Assembly (NCBI GenBank): GCA_937773605.1
Contig: CALJVP010000009.1
Coordinates: 1-64,000, forward strand
Reading direction: 5' to 3'
Length of the DNA stretch: 64,000 nucleotides
Source: an uncultured SAR86 cluster bacterium
GTDB taxonomy: Bacteria > Pseudomonadota > Gammaproteobacteria > Magnimaribacterales > Magnimaribacteraceae
This document shows, in pieces, positions 33,526-43,600 of this stretch. The notes under the pieces were generated by a model. That model was not told the origin of the DNA. It made no database searches and was given only the letters and a program-made list of their open reading frames with translations. The translations under genes were made by a program, and so were the position numbers. Every line of letters begins with the position of its first letter. Position 1 is the stretch's first letter.

Positions 33526-36500
33526 CTAATCGTCTATTTGTTCTAAATCTAAATCTATGCCAAGAGATCTAATCTCTTTAGTAAGCACGTTAAAGGATTC
33601 TGGTATGCCCGGTTCCATTTCAAAATTACCATCCACCAGGTTCTTGTAAACCTTAGTTCTTCCAGCAACATCATCAGATTTTACTGTAAGCATTTCTTGC
33701 AAAGTATGTGCTGCACCGTATGCCTCTAGAGCCCAAACTTCCATTTCTCCAAAACGCTGGCCACCAAATTGAGCCTTTCCGCCCAACGGCTGTTGGGTTA
33801 CAAGGCTGTAACTGCCTGTCGATCTGGCATGCATCTTATCTTCTATTAAGTGGTTGAGTTTTAAGATATACATATATCCAATGGTGGTTTCTCTATCAAA
33901 TTTTTCACCCGTTCTTCCGTCATAAAGTTGGGTTTGACCATTTCTTGGAAGGCCTGCAAGTTCAAGCATAGATTTGACTTCCTCTTCTTTAGCTCCATCA
34001 AATACTGGCGTTGCCATGGGAACTCCTTCTCTTAAATTAGAAGCCAGCTCCATTACCTCTATATCTTTAAGAGAACTCAGATCTTGCGATCCGTTCTTTT
34101 CATAGATATCTGACAACAATGGTTTTATTTCTGATGCCTTTAAGCCATCATCTATCATCTGCCCTATTTTTTGACCAAGTTCTTTTGCTGCCCAACCTAG
34201 ATGGGTCTCTAGGACCTGGCCGACATTCATCCTTGATGGCACTCCAAGTGGGTTTAAAACAATATCAACAGGCTCACCATTAACATCATAAGGCATATCT
34301 TCTACGGGCATAATTACTGAAATTACACCTTTATTTCCATGTCTCCCTGCCAATTTATCACCCGGTTGTATTCTTCTTTTAATCGCAAGGTAAACCTTAA
34401 CAATTTTTAAAACTCCTGGAGCTAAATCATCTCCACCAGTGACTTTATCTTTTCGCTTCCCAAAGGCTAGATCAAGATCTTCTTTGTATTCTTTAAGGCT
34501 AGTTTCAATATTCTCTATTTGATTATTAGCACTTTCATTTGCCAGCCTAATCTTGAACCAATCAGCCTTGTCTAATGCCTCTAGATCTGTTTGTTTAAGA
34601 GTGGAACCCTTAGTTAGTCCTTTGCCAGAAACTACTTTTTTACCGACAAGGATGTTCTCTAATCTAGAAAATGCTGCCTCTTCAAGAATTTTTAACTCGT
34701 CATCAATATCTTTTTGAATATAGGCTAATTGAGACTCCTCAATATCTTGCGTTCTTCCATCTTTTTCAATTCCGTCTCTTGTGAAAACATGAACATCAAT
34801 TACCGTGCCATCAGCACCCGACGAAACTCTTAATGAGCTATCTTTAACATCTGAAGCTTTTTCTCCAAATATAGCTCTAAGCAATTTTTCTTCAGGACTA
34901 AGTTGTGTTTCTCCTTTAGGAGTAACTTTTCCTACTAAAATGTCACCAGCCTTAACTTCTGCACCTATATAGACAATGCCGTCTTCATCTAATTTAGATA
35001 AAGCAGTGTCTCCAACGTTTGGAATATCAGCGGATATTTCTTCTGGTCCTAGTTTAGTATCCCTTGATACACAAGTTAGTTCTTGAATATGAATACTAGT
35101 AAACTTATCTTCTCTAACCAACCTATCTGAAATTAATATTGAATCTTCAAAGTTATAACCATGCCAGGGCATGAAAGCTATTCTTACATTCTGTCCTAAG
35201 GATAATTCTCCTAAATCAATAGAAGGACCGTCAGCAAGTATGTCATCTTTATTGATCTTATCTCCAGCAGAAACGATTGGCCTTTGATTAATGCAAGTAT
35301 TCTGATTAGACCTTGTATATTTGATGAGGTTATAGATATCCACACCTGAATCCCCAGCTTGGATCTCTTTTTCATCAGCCCTTACAACTATGCGACTTGC
35401 ATCTATAGTTTCAACCGTACCGCCTCTAAGAGCAGTTACACAAGAACCAGAATCTCTGGCTACTAATCTTTCTACACCAGTGCCTACAAGTGGTTTCTCT
35501 GCTTGTAAGGTAGGCACAGCTTGCCTCATCATATTAGAACCCATCAGAGCTCTATTTGCATCATCATGCTCTAAGAAAGGAATTAATGAAGCTGCCACTG
35601 AGAAAGCTTGTTGTGGAGAAACATCCATAAAATCTACTCTTTCAGGGGGCATGAATGAAAACTCATTTTTATGTCTTACTGGAACTAAATCTTCTATAAA
35701 TTTGTCATTTTTATCTAAAACAGCACTAGCCTGAGCTATAACGAAGTCCCCTTCTTCAATTGCAGATAAATAATGAAAGTCTAAGGAAACTTTACCGGAT
35801 TCAACCTTTCTAAAGGGGCTTTCTAAAAAACCATATTCATTAGTTCTTGCATAAGCCGCGAGTGAATTGATAAGACCAATATTTGGCCCTTCTGGAGTTT
35901 CAATTGGACACACTCTTCCATAATGGGTTGGGTGTACATCTCTTACTTCAAATCCAGCTCTTTCTCTAGTTAGACCACCCGGTCCTAATGCAGATACTCT
36001 TCTTTTATGAGTAACTTCAGAAAGAGGGTTGTTTTGATCCATGAATTGAGACAATTGACTAGAGCCAAAGAACTCTTTCACTGCTGCGGAGACAGGCTTT
36101 GCATTTATTAAATCTTGTGGGCCTAACTCATCAGTTTCAGCAGTGGCTAGTCTTTCTCTAACTGCTCTTTCAACTCTAACTAGACCAATCCTGTACTGAT
36201 TCGAAATCATTTCGCCGACAGATCTTATTCTTCTATTTCCTAAATGATCAATATCGTCTACCTGACCTTTACCGTTGCGAATTGATACAAGAGTTTTTAG
36301 TGTATTGAGGATATCTTCATTTTCTAGAATGCTATTACCTTCCAAAACTTCATGTCCTAACCTTTTATTGAACTTCATTCTTCCTACAGCAGAAAGGTCA
36401 TACCTTTCAGGGTTAAAAAATAAATTGGTAAATAAAGTTGTTGCAGCCTCTTTTGTTGGCGGTTCTCCTGGTCGCATCATTCTGTAGATTTCTACAAGAG

Positions 36501-37593
36501 CTTCAATTTCATTTGTAGTGGCATCAGCTCTCAATGTATCAGCCATGTAAGGCCCTGCTTCGATATCATTTATGTAAAGTGTTTCTATTTCGCTAAGATT
36601 TTGTGTTTCTAAAACCTCCATAGACTCTTCATCTATTAAAGTATTTGCTTCTAATATGATCTCACCAGTGGCTTTATCTAAAAGATCTTTAGCCATAACT
36701 TGGCCAAACATTGCCTCGCTAGGTAAATCTAAAGTTTTTAACTTAGCACTTTCTATTTTTCTAATATGTCTTGCGCTTATCCTCTCACCTTTCTTAAGTA
36801 TCAGTTCGCCTTTAGCAACGATGTCTACGGGCGCTATTTTTCCCATTAATCTTCTTGGGATTACTTGAAGCTGGAAGGTTCCATCTTTCTTAACTTTATA
36901 GTTTTCTGTTTCGTAGAACTTTTCTAGTATCTCTTGGTTGGTTAATTTCAGAGCCTTAAGGAGTATGGTGGCTAGTAGCTTTCTTCTTCTGTCTATTCTT
37001 ACGTAAACTAGATCTTTAGCGTCAAACTCAAAATCTAACCACGAACCTCTATAAGGTATAACTCTTGCACCATATAAAACTTTGCCTGAAGAATGACTTT
37101 TGCCTTTATCATGATCAAAAAATAAACCTGGAGATCTGTGAAGTTGAGACACCACGACTCTTTCTGTGCCGTTGATGATAAAGGTCCCATGCTCAGTCAT
37201 AAGAGGAACAGTTCCCATATATACACTTTGAGATTTTCCTTCTTTTAATTTTCCTGAATCTTTGTCTATAAAGAAAAGGTCACAATTAATATGCAAAGGA
37301 ATGTCATATGTAATACCTTTAAGCTTGCATTCTCGTTCATTAAAGACTGGTTCACCTAAGTCGTAGCCAGAAAACTCCATTCTGGCAAATCCATTATGGC
37401 TTTCGATAGGAAAAATTGAGTTTAAGACTTGTTCTAAGCCCTGATTAGCTCTTTTATCAGAGTCAATATCGCGTTGCAAAAAAGCATCATACGACTGAAC
37501 CTGAGTTGCCAATAAATTTGGTAACTCCATAACGCTGGAGATTTTTTCAAAACTCCTTCTAACTCTTTTCTTCTCAGTGTATGAAAAACTCAT
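33526..37593 (-). CDS. rpoB: DNA-directed RNA polymerase subunit beta
   Basis: 1355 aa (E. coli 1342). The rifampicin region reads [17 protein letters not shown] and then [14 protein letters not shown], with the sensitive residues at the positions of D516, H526 and S531. The C-terminal clamp region with [20 protein letters not shown] is intact. It follows rplL by a short 49-bp gap. Confidence 0.98.
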   Translation of the reverse strand: MSFSYTEKKRVRRSFEKISSVMELPNLLATQVQSYDAFLQRDIDSDKRANQGLEQVLNSIFPIESHNGFARMEFSGYDLGEPVFNERECKLKGITYDIPLHINCDLFFIDKDSGKLKEGKSQSVYMGTVPLMTEHGTFIINGTERVVVSQLHRSPGLFFDHDKGKSHSSGKVLYGARVIPYRGSWLDFEFDAKDLVYVRIDRRRKLLATILLKALKLTNQEILEKFYETENYKVKKDGTFQLQVIPRRLMGKIAPVDIVAKGELILKKGERISARHIRKIESAKLKTLDLPSEAMFGQVMAKDLLDKATGEIILEANTLIDEESMEVLETQNLSEIETLYINDIEAGPYMADTLRADATTNEIEALVEIYRMMRPGEPPTKEAATTLFTNLFFNPERYDLSAVGRMKFNKRLGHEVLEGNSILENEDILNTLKTLVSIRNGKGQVDDIDHLGNRRIRSVGEMISNQYRIGLVRVERAVRERLATAETDELGPQDLINAKPVSAAVKEFFGSSQLSQFMDQNNPLSEVTHKRRVSALGPGGLTRERAGFEVRDVHPTHYGRVCPIETPEGPNIGLINSLAAYARTNEYGFLESPFRKVESGKVSLDFHYLSAIEEGDFVIAQASAVLDKNDKFIEDLVPVRHKNEFSFMPPERVDFMDVSPQQAFSVAASLIPFLEHDDANRALMGSNMMRQAVPTLQAEKPLVGTGVERLVARDSGSCVTALRGGTVETIDASRIVVRADEKEIQAGDSGVDIYNLIKYTRSNQNTCINQRPIVSAGDKINKDDILADGPSIDLGELSLGQNVRIAFMPWHGYNFEDSILISDRLVREDKFTSIHIQELTCVSRDTKLGPEEISADIPNVGDTALSKLDEDGIVYIGAEVKAGDILVGKVTPKGETQLSPEEKLLRAIFGEKASDVKDSSLRVSSGADGTVIDVHVFTRDGIEKDGRTQDIEESQLAYIQKDIDDELKILEEAAFSRLENILVGKKVVSGKGLTKGSTLKQTDLEALDKADWFKIRLANESANNQIENIETSLKEYKEDLDLAFGKRKDKVTGGDDLAPGVLKIVKVYLAIKRRIQPGDKLAGRHGNKGVISVIMPVEDMPYDVNGEPVDIVLNPLGVPSRMNVGQVLETHLGWAAKELGQKIGQMIDDGLKASEIKPLLSDIYEKNGSQDLSSLKDIEVMELASNLREGVPMATPVFDGAKEEEVKSMLELAGLPRNGQTQLYDGRTGEKFDRETTIGYMYILKLNHLIEDKMHARSTGSYSLVTQQPLGGKAQFGGQRFGEMEVWALEAYGAAHTLQEMLTVKSDDVAGRTKVYKNLVDGNFEMEPGIPESFNVLTKEIRSLGIDLDLEQIDD

Positions 37594-37642
37594 AAATGCC
37601 CCTATCTAAAATTTAAAACAAACGGACCGGATTATGTTGAAA

Positions 37643-38029
37643 CTATTTAAGCTCTGCTTTAGCTCCAGCATCTTCAAGCTGCTTAAGATATTCTTCTGCT
37701 TCAGCTTTAACCACGCCTTCTTTGATTACAGAAGGTGCTGTATCAACTAATCCTTTAGCATCTTTCAAGCCTAAACCAGTGATAGCTCTAACGGCTTTAA
37801 TTACATCTACTTTCTTGTCTCCAACTTCAGCTAGATGAACATCAACTGGTGCGTCATCTTCTTCTGCGCCCGCATCACCACCGCCATCAGCAGCAGGTGC
37901 AGCAGCTGCAGCTACAGGTGCAGCGGCAGATACGCCAAATTTTTCTTCCATTGCTTCAATAAGCTCGACTACGTCTATTACGCTCATTTCGGCTATTGCT
38001 TCTAATATCTCTTCTTTACTTAGTGCCAT
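37643..38029 (-). CDS. rplL: 50S ribosomal protein L7/L12
   Basis: 128 aa. N-terminal dimer domain ([20 protein letters not shown]), Ala-rich hinge (about residues 34-60, with an unusual [12 protein letters not shown] stretch), then the C-terminal factor-binding domain with [20 protein letters not shown]. It forms the stalk that recruits EF-G and EF-Tu. Follows rplJ by 34 bp. Confidence 0.98.
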   Translation of the reverse strand: MALSKEEILEAIAEMSVIDVVELIEAMEEKFGVSAAAPVAAAAAPAADGGGDAGAEEDDAPVDVHLAEVGDKKVDVIKAVRAITGLGLKDAKGLVDTAPSVIKEGVVKAEAEEYLKQLEDAGAKAELK

Positions 38030-38063
38030 GATTTATTCTCCAATAAATTATTTAGTTTAAAAA

Positions 38064-38597
38064 TTAAGATTCTGCCTGCTGTTTTTGTTCTTTAACCGCC
38101 TGCAAAGTTCTCACTAACTTTGAAGGAACTTGATTAAGAACAGAAACAAACTTATTCATAGGTGCGTTCAGCATCCCAGCTAACTGAGCTAAAGCTTCAT
38201 CTCTACTAGGCATATTTGCGATAGCAGATAACTTAGAAAGTTCTAATAATGAATCGCCTAATGACAAACCCTTTACCTGAAAGTTCTTATTCACTTTAGT
38301 GAAGTTGTTAACTAATTTTGCTGCACTAGTTGGATCCTCTAAAGAGAAAGCAAGCATAGTGGGCCCTACTAATAAGTCTTCAAAACAAGAAAATTTAGTT
38401 TCACTTAAAGCTCTTTTTGCAAGAGTGTTACGAATAACTTTTAAGTGAACAGCTGACGCTCTGGCTTCTGCTCTTAGCTGAGTCAACTCAGCTACTGAAG
38501 TGCCATGATAGTCAGCAGCAACTGCAGATACAGCTTTATTAGCTACATCTTGAAGTTCTTCAACTGCAATCTTCTTATCATCAATGCGCATTGGCAT
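38064..38597 (-). CDS. rplJ: 50S ribosomal protein L10
   Basis: 177 aa. The N-terminal rRNA-binding region contains VSAVAADYHGTSVAELTQLR and KVIRNTLAKRAL; the C-terminal helix carries L7/L12 dimers. Together with L12 it represses its own operon by binding the leader in E. coli; a structured leader lies upstream here (38641-38751). SD AGGAGG is 8 nt from the ATG. Confidence 0.97.
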   Translation of the reverse strand: MPMRIDDKKIAVEELQDVANKAVSAVAADYHGTSVAELTQLRAEARASAVHLKVIRNTLAKRALSETKFSCFEDLLVGPTMLAFSLEDPTSAAKLVNNFTKVNKNFQVKGLSLGDSLLELSKLSAIANMPSRDEALAQLAGMLNAPMNKFVSVLNQVPSKLVRTLQAVKEQKQQAES

Positions 38598-38640
38598 CTT
38601 CTTATCCTCCTAATACCAAACTTACGTTCAGTATATTTTT

Positions 38641-38751
38641 GGAACGCAAATCAAAAAAATTGATTGCACTCCATCTACGCAGGTTAATATTATTAAGTGA
38701 GAACAAATTTCTCACACCTACGGTCTTCGATGAATACGACAGAGTCGTACC
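38641..38751 (-). promoter_or_regulatory. rplJL leader, L10-leader-like
   Basis: The 191-bp gap between rplA and rplJ is the longest inside the ribosomal block except for the fusA-rpsJ gap. On the minus strand it holds three clean hairpins: TACGAC-TCT-GTCGTA (38737-38751), GTGAGAA with TTCTCAC (38697-38717), and GGAGTGCAATCA with TGATTTGCGTTCC (38641-38672). CCTGCGTAGATGG lies between the last two. By position and fold this is the L10(L12)4 autoregulatory leader known from E. coli (Rfam L10_leader); family membership was not computed. Confidence 0.55.
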
Positions 38752-38788
38752 ATACTGAAGAAACCTTCCTATCTTTCTCAATGTCTAA

Positions 38789-39469
38789 TTAGATACTTAG
38801 AGAAGATAGATCTATCTCTACACCTGCTCCCATAGTGGAAGAAAGTGTAATTTTTTTTATGAAAACTCCTTTCGCAGATGGTGGCTTATTTCTCTTTAAA
38901 TCTTCTACAAGAGTTTCAAGATTCTGCTTAATTTGATCAGCGGTATAAGTTATATCGCCTATTCTTCCGTGGACTATTGCTCCTTTATCAGACCTGTAAC
39001 GAATCTGACCTGATTTTGCATTCTTTACTGCTGTAGCAACATCCTTGGTAACTGTTCCTGTTTTAGGGTTCGGCATTGTACCTTTTGGTCCTAAAACCTT
39101 TCCAAGTGGGCTTACAATCTTCATTGTATCTGGAGTTGCTATCACCACGTCGTAGTCTGCGTCTCCTCCTTTCATGGCCTCTGCTAAATCTTCCATGCCT
39201 ACCACATCAGCACCTGCCTCTTTAGCTGCTGCTGCCATATCTCCTTCAACAAAAACCGCTACTTTGCACGGTTTTCCTGAACCTGCTGGTAACAGCGTTG
39301 CCCCGCGCATATTTTGATCAGATTTTGAAGGGTCTATACCTAAATTAATAGCTGTATCAATGGCTTCATTAAATTTTACTTTAGGAGAGGATTGAAAGAA
39401 ATCAATGGCCTCAGATATTTGGTATTTTCTTTGCTCCAACGTAGCAATGTTTTCTTGTCTTTTGCTCAT
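38789..39469 (-). CDS. rplA: 50S ribosomal protein L1
   Basis: 226 aa (usually about 231). KVAVFVEGDMAAAAKEAGAD and GKVLGPKGTMPNPKTGTVT are hallmarks; L1 forms the mobile stalk that moves deacylated tRNA and represses rplKA in E. coli. Its ATG overlaps the rplK stop by one base (TAATG). Confidence 0.97.
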   Translation of the reverse strand: MSKRQENIATLEQRKYQISEAIDFFQSSPKVKFNEAIDTAINLGIDPSKSDQNMRGATLLPAGSGKPCKVAVFVEGDMAAAAKEAGADVVGMEDLAEAMKGGDADYDVVIATPDTMKIVSPLGKVLGPKGTMPNPKTGTVTKDVATAVKNAKSGQIRYRSDKGAIVHGRIGDITYTADQIKQNLETLVEDLKRNKPPSAKGVFIKKITLSSTMGAGVEIDLSSLSI

Positions 39470-39897
39470 TATCCTTCTACCTCTATTCCTGCACTTCTAG
39501 CACTGCCTGATAACGTTCTAACGGCTGCATCCATATCAGCTGCTGTTAGATCAGGATCTTTAATTTTTGCTATTTCTTCCAGCTGAGCTCTTTTTACTTT
39601 TCCAACCTTTAAGCTGTTTGGGGTTCCACTGCCTTTAGGTATGCCTGCAGCTTTCTTTAGAAGAACAGCAGCTGGCGTGGTCTTGATGATAAAGTCAAAA
39701 CTCTTATCTTCGTAAACGGTGATTACAACTGGACAAGGCATTCCTTGTTCCATTTCTTTTGTCCTTGCATTGAATGCATTACAAAAATCCATCAAAGCCA
39801 ATCCGTGCTGACCTAAAGCTGGCCCAACAGGTGGGCTTGGAGAAGCTGCACCGGCAGGGACTTGAAGTTTTATATAAGTAGTAATTGCTTTTGCCAT
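39469..39897 (-). CDS. rplK: 50S ribosomal protein L11
   Basis: 142 aa. [20 protein letters not shown] and [16 protein letters not shown] are diagnostic, including the Pro-rich hinge. L11 is needed for RelA activation and lies at the GTPase centre. It overlaps both nusG and rplA by one base. Confidence 0.98.
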   Translation of the reverse strand: MAKAITTYIKLQVPAGAASPSPPVGPALGQHGLALMDFCNAFNARTKEMEQGMPCPVVITVYEDKSFDFIIKTTPAAVLLKKAAGIPKGSGTPNSLKVGKVKRAQLEEIAKIKDPDLTAADMDAAVRTLSGSARSAGIEVEG

Positions 39898-40430
39898 TAT
39901 CCTTTCTCTATCTGATTAAATTGAAGTTCTACTGGCGTGGAGCGACCAAAAATTAAAACAGCAACGCGAACTTTACTTTTTTCGTAGTTCACTTCTTCTA
40001 CTACCCCACTGAAATCATTAAAGGGTCCATCAACCACTCTTACCATTTCTCCCGGTTCAAAAGAAATTTTAGGTTTAGTTATATCCGAGCCTTGTTCTAA
40101 TTGTTGCATGATGCCTTCAGCCTCTTTGTTAGAAAGAGGGGATGGTTTGTCTTTGGTTCCACCTATGAAGCCCATCACTCTTGGTGTGTCTTTTACTAAG
40201 TGCCAACTATCATCATTTAATTCCATGCTAACGAGTACGTAACCGGGGAAAAATTTTCTTTGTGTCTTTCTTTCTTGACCGCCTTTCATTTCAACAACTT
40301 CTTCGGAGGGAACCATTATTTCTCCAAAAAGCTCTTCCATGCCCAATCTTTCTATTCTTTCCAATAGCGCCTCGCGGACTTTATTCTCATATCCTGAGTA
40401 AGCATGAACTACGTACCACTGTTTATTCAT
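39897..40430 (-). CDS. nusG: Transcription termination/antitermination factor NusG
   Basis: 177 aa. The NGN domain starts with [20 protein letters not shown], and the C-terminal KOW domain has [20 protein letters not shown]. NusG links RNA polymerase with Rho or with ribosomal S10. The start is ATG 40430; the in-frame upstream ATG at 40460 would lie within the secE end. It follows secE by 2 bp as in E. coli. Confidence 0.98.
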   Translation of the reverse strand: MNKQWYVVHAYSGYENKVREALLERIERLGMEELFGEIMVPSEEVVEMKGGQERKTQRKFFPGYVLVSMELNDDSWHLVKDTPRVMGFIGGTKDKPSPLSNKEAEGIMQQLEQGSDITKPKISFEPGEMVRVVDGPFNDFSGVVEEVNYEKSKVRVAVLIFGRSTPVELQFNQIEKG

Positions 40431-40432
40431 TG

Positions 40433-40792
40433 TTAACCTAAAATTTGAGCTGTGGCCCAACCAAATAAAGAATCAAGACCCCATAAAACTAATGCTGCAA
40501 TGGTGATAGCAACTAACACGATCAAAGTGGTCTGGATGAGCTCAACTCTTGTAGGCCATACAACTCTTCGTATTTCTGTTCGGGATTCTAAAACTATTTT
40601 TAATGTTTCCCTACCTTCAGTTGTTGTTGTTGCTACAAAAAGTCCTAAACCAGAGACTACTATTACACCTATGACTCTATAGAGTAGAGGCTCCTCAACA
40701 AAAGCAGAATTTCCATACACAGCAATGCCTATAAGGGCAATACCCACAAACCAACGGATATAATTCTGCATATTTATATTCTTACTTTCCAT
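40433..40792 (-). CDS. secE: Preprotein translocase subunit SecE
   Basis: 119 aa with three predicted membrane helices (about 12-27, 36-54 and 90-112), like E. coli SecE and unlike the one-helix form of most bacteria. The conserved amphipathic segment [19 protein letters not shown] precedes the last helix. It clamps SecY in the inner membrane. It comes 30 bp after tRNA-Trp, so it probably depends on the upstream tRNA/tuf promoter. Confidence 0.96.
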   Translation of the reverse strand: MESKNINMQNYIRWFVGIALIGIAVYGNSAFVEEPLLYRVIGVIVVSGLGLFVATTTTEGRETLKIVLESRTEIRRVVWPTRVELIQTTLIVLVAITIAALVLWGLDSLFGWATAQILG

Positions 40793-40822
40793 TAAAACGA
40801 AAAAGCTTCAAAGCGGTCCAAG

Positions 40823-40898
40823 TGGCAGGCCAGGAGGGAATCGAACCCCCAACCTATGGTTTTGGAGACCATCGCTCTGCCAATTGAGCTACTGGCCT
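40823..40898 (-). tRNA. tRNA-Trp (anticodon CCA)
   Basis: 76 nt with CCA encoded. The acceptor stem AGGCCAG pairs perfectly with CTGGCCT; the anticodon arm is ATGGT-CTCCAAA-ACCAT with CCA in the loop, and the T arm contains GTTCGATTC. Its first two bases lie inside the TAG stop codon of tuf (40897-40899), so tuf and tRNA-Trp share bases. It would have to be cut from the tuf-secE transcript. Confidence 0.97.
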
Positions 40899-42081
40899 AT
40901 TCTATAATTTTCGTTACAACTCCTGAACCTACAGTTCTTCCACCTTCTCTAATAGCAAATTTCATGCCGTCTTCCATTGCAACAGGAGAAATTAATTCAA
41001 CTGTCATATCAATATTATCTCCAGGCATTACCATTTCTACTCCTTCAGGTAACTCTACTGCGCCAGTTACGTCAGTTGTTCTAACATAGAATTGTGGTCT
41101 GTAACCTTTAAAGAATGGGGTATGTCTTCCACCTTCCTCTTTTGAAAGCACATAAACGGTTGCTTCAAATTTAGTGTGGGGGTTAATAGCACCAGGCTTA
41201 GTTAAGACTTGCCCTCTTTCTACTTCATCTCTTTGAGTTCCTCTAAGCAAGATACCGACATTTTCTCCAGCCTTTCCTTCATCAAGAAGTTTTCTGAACA
41301 TTTCTACACCAGTACAAACTGTCTTCTGAGTGTCTCTTATACCGACGATCTCAATCTCTTCGTTGACTTTGATTTCACCTCTTTCGATTCTTCCTGTAAC
41401 TACAGTTCCTCTGCCTTGAATAGTGAATATATCTTCAATTGGCATTAAGAAAGGCTTATCAAGGTCTCTTTCAGGCATAGGTATGAAAGAATCTAAAGCT
41501 GCTACTAATTCAGTGATTTTTGCAGTGTATTCAGCATCGCCTTCAAGCGCTTTAAGAGCAGATCCAACAATTACCGGAGTGTCATCCCCAGGGAAGTCAT
41601 ATTCCGATAGAAGTTCTCTTACTTCCATTTCTACTAACTCTATTAGCTCTTCATCATCAACCATGTCTGCCTTATTAAGAAAAACAACAATATGAGGAAC
41701 ACCTACCTGTCTTGCCAGTAGAATGTGCTCTCTTGTTTGAGGCATAGGGCCATCAGCGGCATTAACAACCAATATAGCTCCGTCCATTTGAGCCGCTCCC
41801 GTGATCATATTCTTAATATAATCAGCGTGACCTGGGCAATCTACGTGAGCGTAATGACGATCTTCGGAATCATACTCTACGTGCGAAGTAGATATAGTAA
41901 TTCCACGTTCCTTTTCTTCAGGAGCATTATCAATGCCATCAAAGGCAACTGCATCTCCACCTAAAGCTTCAGCTTGAACTTTCGTTATAGCTGCTGTTAA
42001 TGTTGTTTTACCGTGATCAACGTGACCAATTGTTCCTACGTTGACATGAGGTTTAATCCTCTCAAATTTTTCTTTAGCCAT
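40897..42081 (-). CDS. tuf: Elongation factor Tu
   Basis: 394 aa, full length. GTPase motifs [15 protein letters not shown] (G1), DCPGHADY (G3) and NKADM (G4), then the two beta-barrel domains, ending in [14 protein letters not shown]. It brings aminoacyl-tRNA to the A site. It is the only tuf in the window and corresponds to the E. coli tufB position (after thrT); the tufA position after fusA is empty. Its stop codon overlaps tRNA-Trp. Confidence 0.98.
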   Translation of the reverse strand: MAKEKFERIKPHVNVGTIGHVDHGKTTLTAAITKVQAEALGGDAVAFDGIDNAPEEKERGITISTSHVEYDSEDRHYAHVDCPGHADYIKNMITGAAQMDGAILVVNAADGPMPQTREHILLARQVGVPHIVVFLNKADMVDDEELIELVEMEVRELLSEYDFPGDDTPVIVGSALKALEGDAEYTAKITELVAALDSFIPMPERDLDKPFLMPIEDIFTIQGRGTVVTGRIERGEIKVNEEIEIVGIRDTQKTVCTGVEMFRKLLDEGKAGENVGILLRGTQRDEVERGQVLTKPGAINPHTKFEATVYVLSKEEGGRHTPFFKGYRPQFYVRTTDVTGAVELPEGVEMVMPGDNIDMTVELISPVAMEDGMKFAIREGGRTVGSGVVTKIIE

Positions 42082-42115
42082 TTCTTTTTCCTAAATATAA
42101 AAATTATTATTACTT

Positions 42116-42191
<76 letters not shown>

Positions 42192-42398
42192 AAAAAACCA
42201 GGTTTTTACTAACTCTTAGGGGTAAAAAAATTTTTATCATAAGGAACACAAGCTATTAACTTTTGTTAACTTATATGACTAAACCTGCCTACTACCCAAA
42301 GCTCGGTGCGCAATTAAAGTATTTTTACCCCATGATTGCAAGCTTTTTAAGACTTTTAAGCTTATTTTTAGTATTACGCCTAAGGACAATTTTCAAGA

Positions 42399-42483
42399 TG
42401 GTGGAGGAGGCTGGATTCGAACCAACGTACTCAGAGAGAACAGATTTACAGTCTGCCGCCTTTAACCACTCGGCCACTCCTCC
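42399..42483 (-). tRNA. tRNA-Tyr (anticodon GTA)
   Basis: 85 nt, a class II tRNA with a long variable arm and CCA. Acceptor GGAGGAG pairs with CTCCTCC; the anticodon arm CAGACTGTAAATCTG has GTA. It is the first RNA of the tRNA-Tyr, tRNA-Thr, tuf, tRNA-Trp series, right after the strong promoter at 42505-42533. Confidence 0.97.
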
Positions 42484-42504
42484 GTAACCTTGAAATAGCG
42501 CGCA

Positions 42505-42533
42505 ATTTTGTAGTTGCGAGTGAAGCTTGTCAA
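42505..42533 (-). promoter_or_regulatory. tRNA-Tyr/tRNA-Thr/tuf promoter
   Basis: Minus strand: perfect -35 TTGACA (42533-42528), 17 bp, CAAAAT (42510-42505), then TGCGCGC before the start site. A GC-rich discriminator next to a weakish -10 is the pattern of stringently controlled stable-RNA promoters. Transcription would start near 42498, about 15 bp before the tRNA-Tyr 5' end, and probably runs through to secE-nusG. Confidence 0.75.
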
Positions 42534-42568
42534 CTTAATTTCAATAATTTGGTAACCTAATACTTATT

Positions 42569-43228
42569 ATGACCATACAAGACGGTTTGCTTTGCAAGAA
42601 AGAGATCACAAATAGATTAAGTAAAGACGCCCTAGAGCTTTTAAGCAAAATCGAAATTAAAGAACAAACGAGTTCTACGAATGATGACGCCAAGGAAAGT
42701 CTTAAGAATTCATCTCATTTATTGTCAGCTCACTTTGCAGAACAACAAAGTGCCGGCAGAGGCAGGAACAGTCGAAAGTGGATAAGCCCTTTCGGGCAGA
42801 ACATCTACCTTTCTTTAGCGTGGCAATCAAATTTAAGTTTTGCAGATATTGAAGGGCTAAGTTTGGCAATAGGAGTTGAAATAGCTGAATCCTTAAAAAA
42901 CAATACGGATGAAGTCATTGAGATTAAATGGCCAAATGACTTATTAATAAATCAAAAAAAGTTAGGGGGTGTTTTAATAGAAACTTCCAGCGGTAAAAAA
43001 GATAATTTAGAAATAGTTATTGGTATTGGTATTAATGTTTTTATGAAAAATAAAGATTCTATAGAGATAGATCAGGATTGGACGAGTTTAGAAAATTACA
43101 AAAATAGAATTCTTGATAGAAACCTAATAGCTGCTAACCTTTTAAATAACTTAGTTCAACTTACAGCAAAATTTAAAACTATAGGTTTTGGGGTTACAAA
43201 CAAGCTTTTGAAAATAGGAACGTATTAA
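42569..43228 (+). CDS. birA: Biotin-[acetyl-CoA carboxylase] ligase, catalytic part (C-terminal domain in a separate frame)
   Basis: 219 aa. It activates biotin to biotinyl-AMP and joins it to the biotin carrier protein of acetyl-CoA carboxylase. Visible motifs: QTSSTND (33-39), GRGR (63-66, adenylate loop), KWPND (120-124) and KLGGVLIE (131-138). There is no N-terminal HTH, so it is not a BirA-type repressor. The frame ends at a TAA exactly where the C-terminal SH3-like domain should begin; that domain follows in another frame from 43228. The split may be real or a one-base error. Confidence 0.85.
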   Translation: MTIQDGLLCKKEITNRLSKDALELLSKIEIKEQTSSTNDDAKESLKNSSHLLSAHFAEQQSAGRGRNSRKWISPFGQNIYLSLAWQSNLSFADIEGLSLAIGVEIAESLKNNTDEVIEIKWPNDLLINQKKLGGVLIETSSGKKDNLEIVIGIGINVFMKNKDSIEIDQDWTSLENYKNRILDRNLIAANLLNNLVQLTAKFKTIGFGVTNKLLKIGTY

Positions 43229-43377
43229 TGAATAAAGACTGTGAGGTTTTGGCTAACGGTATAGTTGATTACCACGGTTCAGTTGTTGGCATTAATGATA
43301 AAGGTGAACTTCTAGTAAAAAGAAATAATGAAATTATTAATCTTCGTTATGGCGAAGTTTCAATAAGAGAATTATAA
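43228..43377 (+). CDS. C-terminal domain of biotin ligase, in a shifted frame
   Basis: 49 aa starting at ATG 43228, whose first base is the last base of the upstream birA stop (TAATG). NKDCEVLANGIVDYHGSVVG, then GINDKGELLVKR and YGEVSIREL, match the BirA C-terminal SH3-like domain (G-I-D-x-x-G-x-L-x-x and G-E-v-S-x-R). It is small but fully open and ends with TAA just before tRNA-Thr. It could be made by stop-start coupling and act with the catalytic part, or be the rest of one gene broken by a -1 frameshift. Confidence 0.7.
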   Translation: MNKDCEVLANGIVDYHGSVVGINDKGELLVKRNNEIINLRYGEVSIREL

Positions 43378-43386
43378 TGCGCGCGC

Positions 43387-43462
43387 GCTGGCGTAGCTCA
43401 GTTGGTAGAGCAGCTGATTTGTAATCAGCAGGTCGACCGTTCAAATCGGTTCGCCAGCTCCA
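43387..43462 (+). tRNA. tRNA-Thr (anticodon TGT)
   Basis: 76 nt with CCA. Acceptor GCTGGCG pairs with CGCCAGC; anticodon arm GCTGA-TTTGTAA-TCAGC with TGT, reading ACA and ACG; T arm GTTCAAATC. It lies 9 bp after the biotin ligase fragment. In E. coli the thrU(TGT)-tyrU pair is together; here the gene stands on the opposite strand from tRNA-Tyr. Confidence 0.97.
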
Positions 43463-43467
43463 TGTTT

Positions 43468-43520
43468 AAAGCCTTATTCTAATTGACTCTAAAGGTCATT
43501 GGTCTGAGGCTTTTTCTTTT
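43468..43520 (+). terminator. Possible terminator after tRNA-Thr
   Basis: AAAGCCT (43468-43474) can pair with AGGCTTT (43507-43513), followed by TTCTTTT. The loop of about 32 nt is long for an intrinsic terminator, so support is weak. Confidence 0.35.
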
Positions 43521-43600
43521 AATTTTACTTTAATTACTACTTAAGCAACTCAAGTGCAAACTAAAGGGTTATTAATTTAATAAGATGAAATGTGCATTAA

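Noticed and set aside
42192..42398. Possible tRNA-Gly between tRNA-Tyr and tRNA-Thr, as in E. coli
   Set aside because: No acceptor stem, T arm or Gly anticodon arm could be found on either strand of this 207-bp gap.
42263..42487. 74-aa plus-strand ORF covering the tRNA-Tyr region
   Set aside because: Its C-terminal half is the antisense of tRNA-Tyr and the rest has no coding signature; it is a shadow of the tRNA and its intergenic gap.
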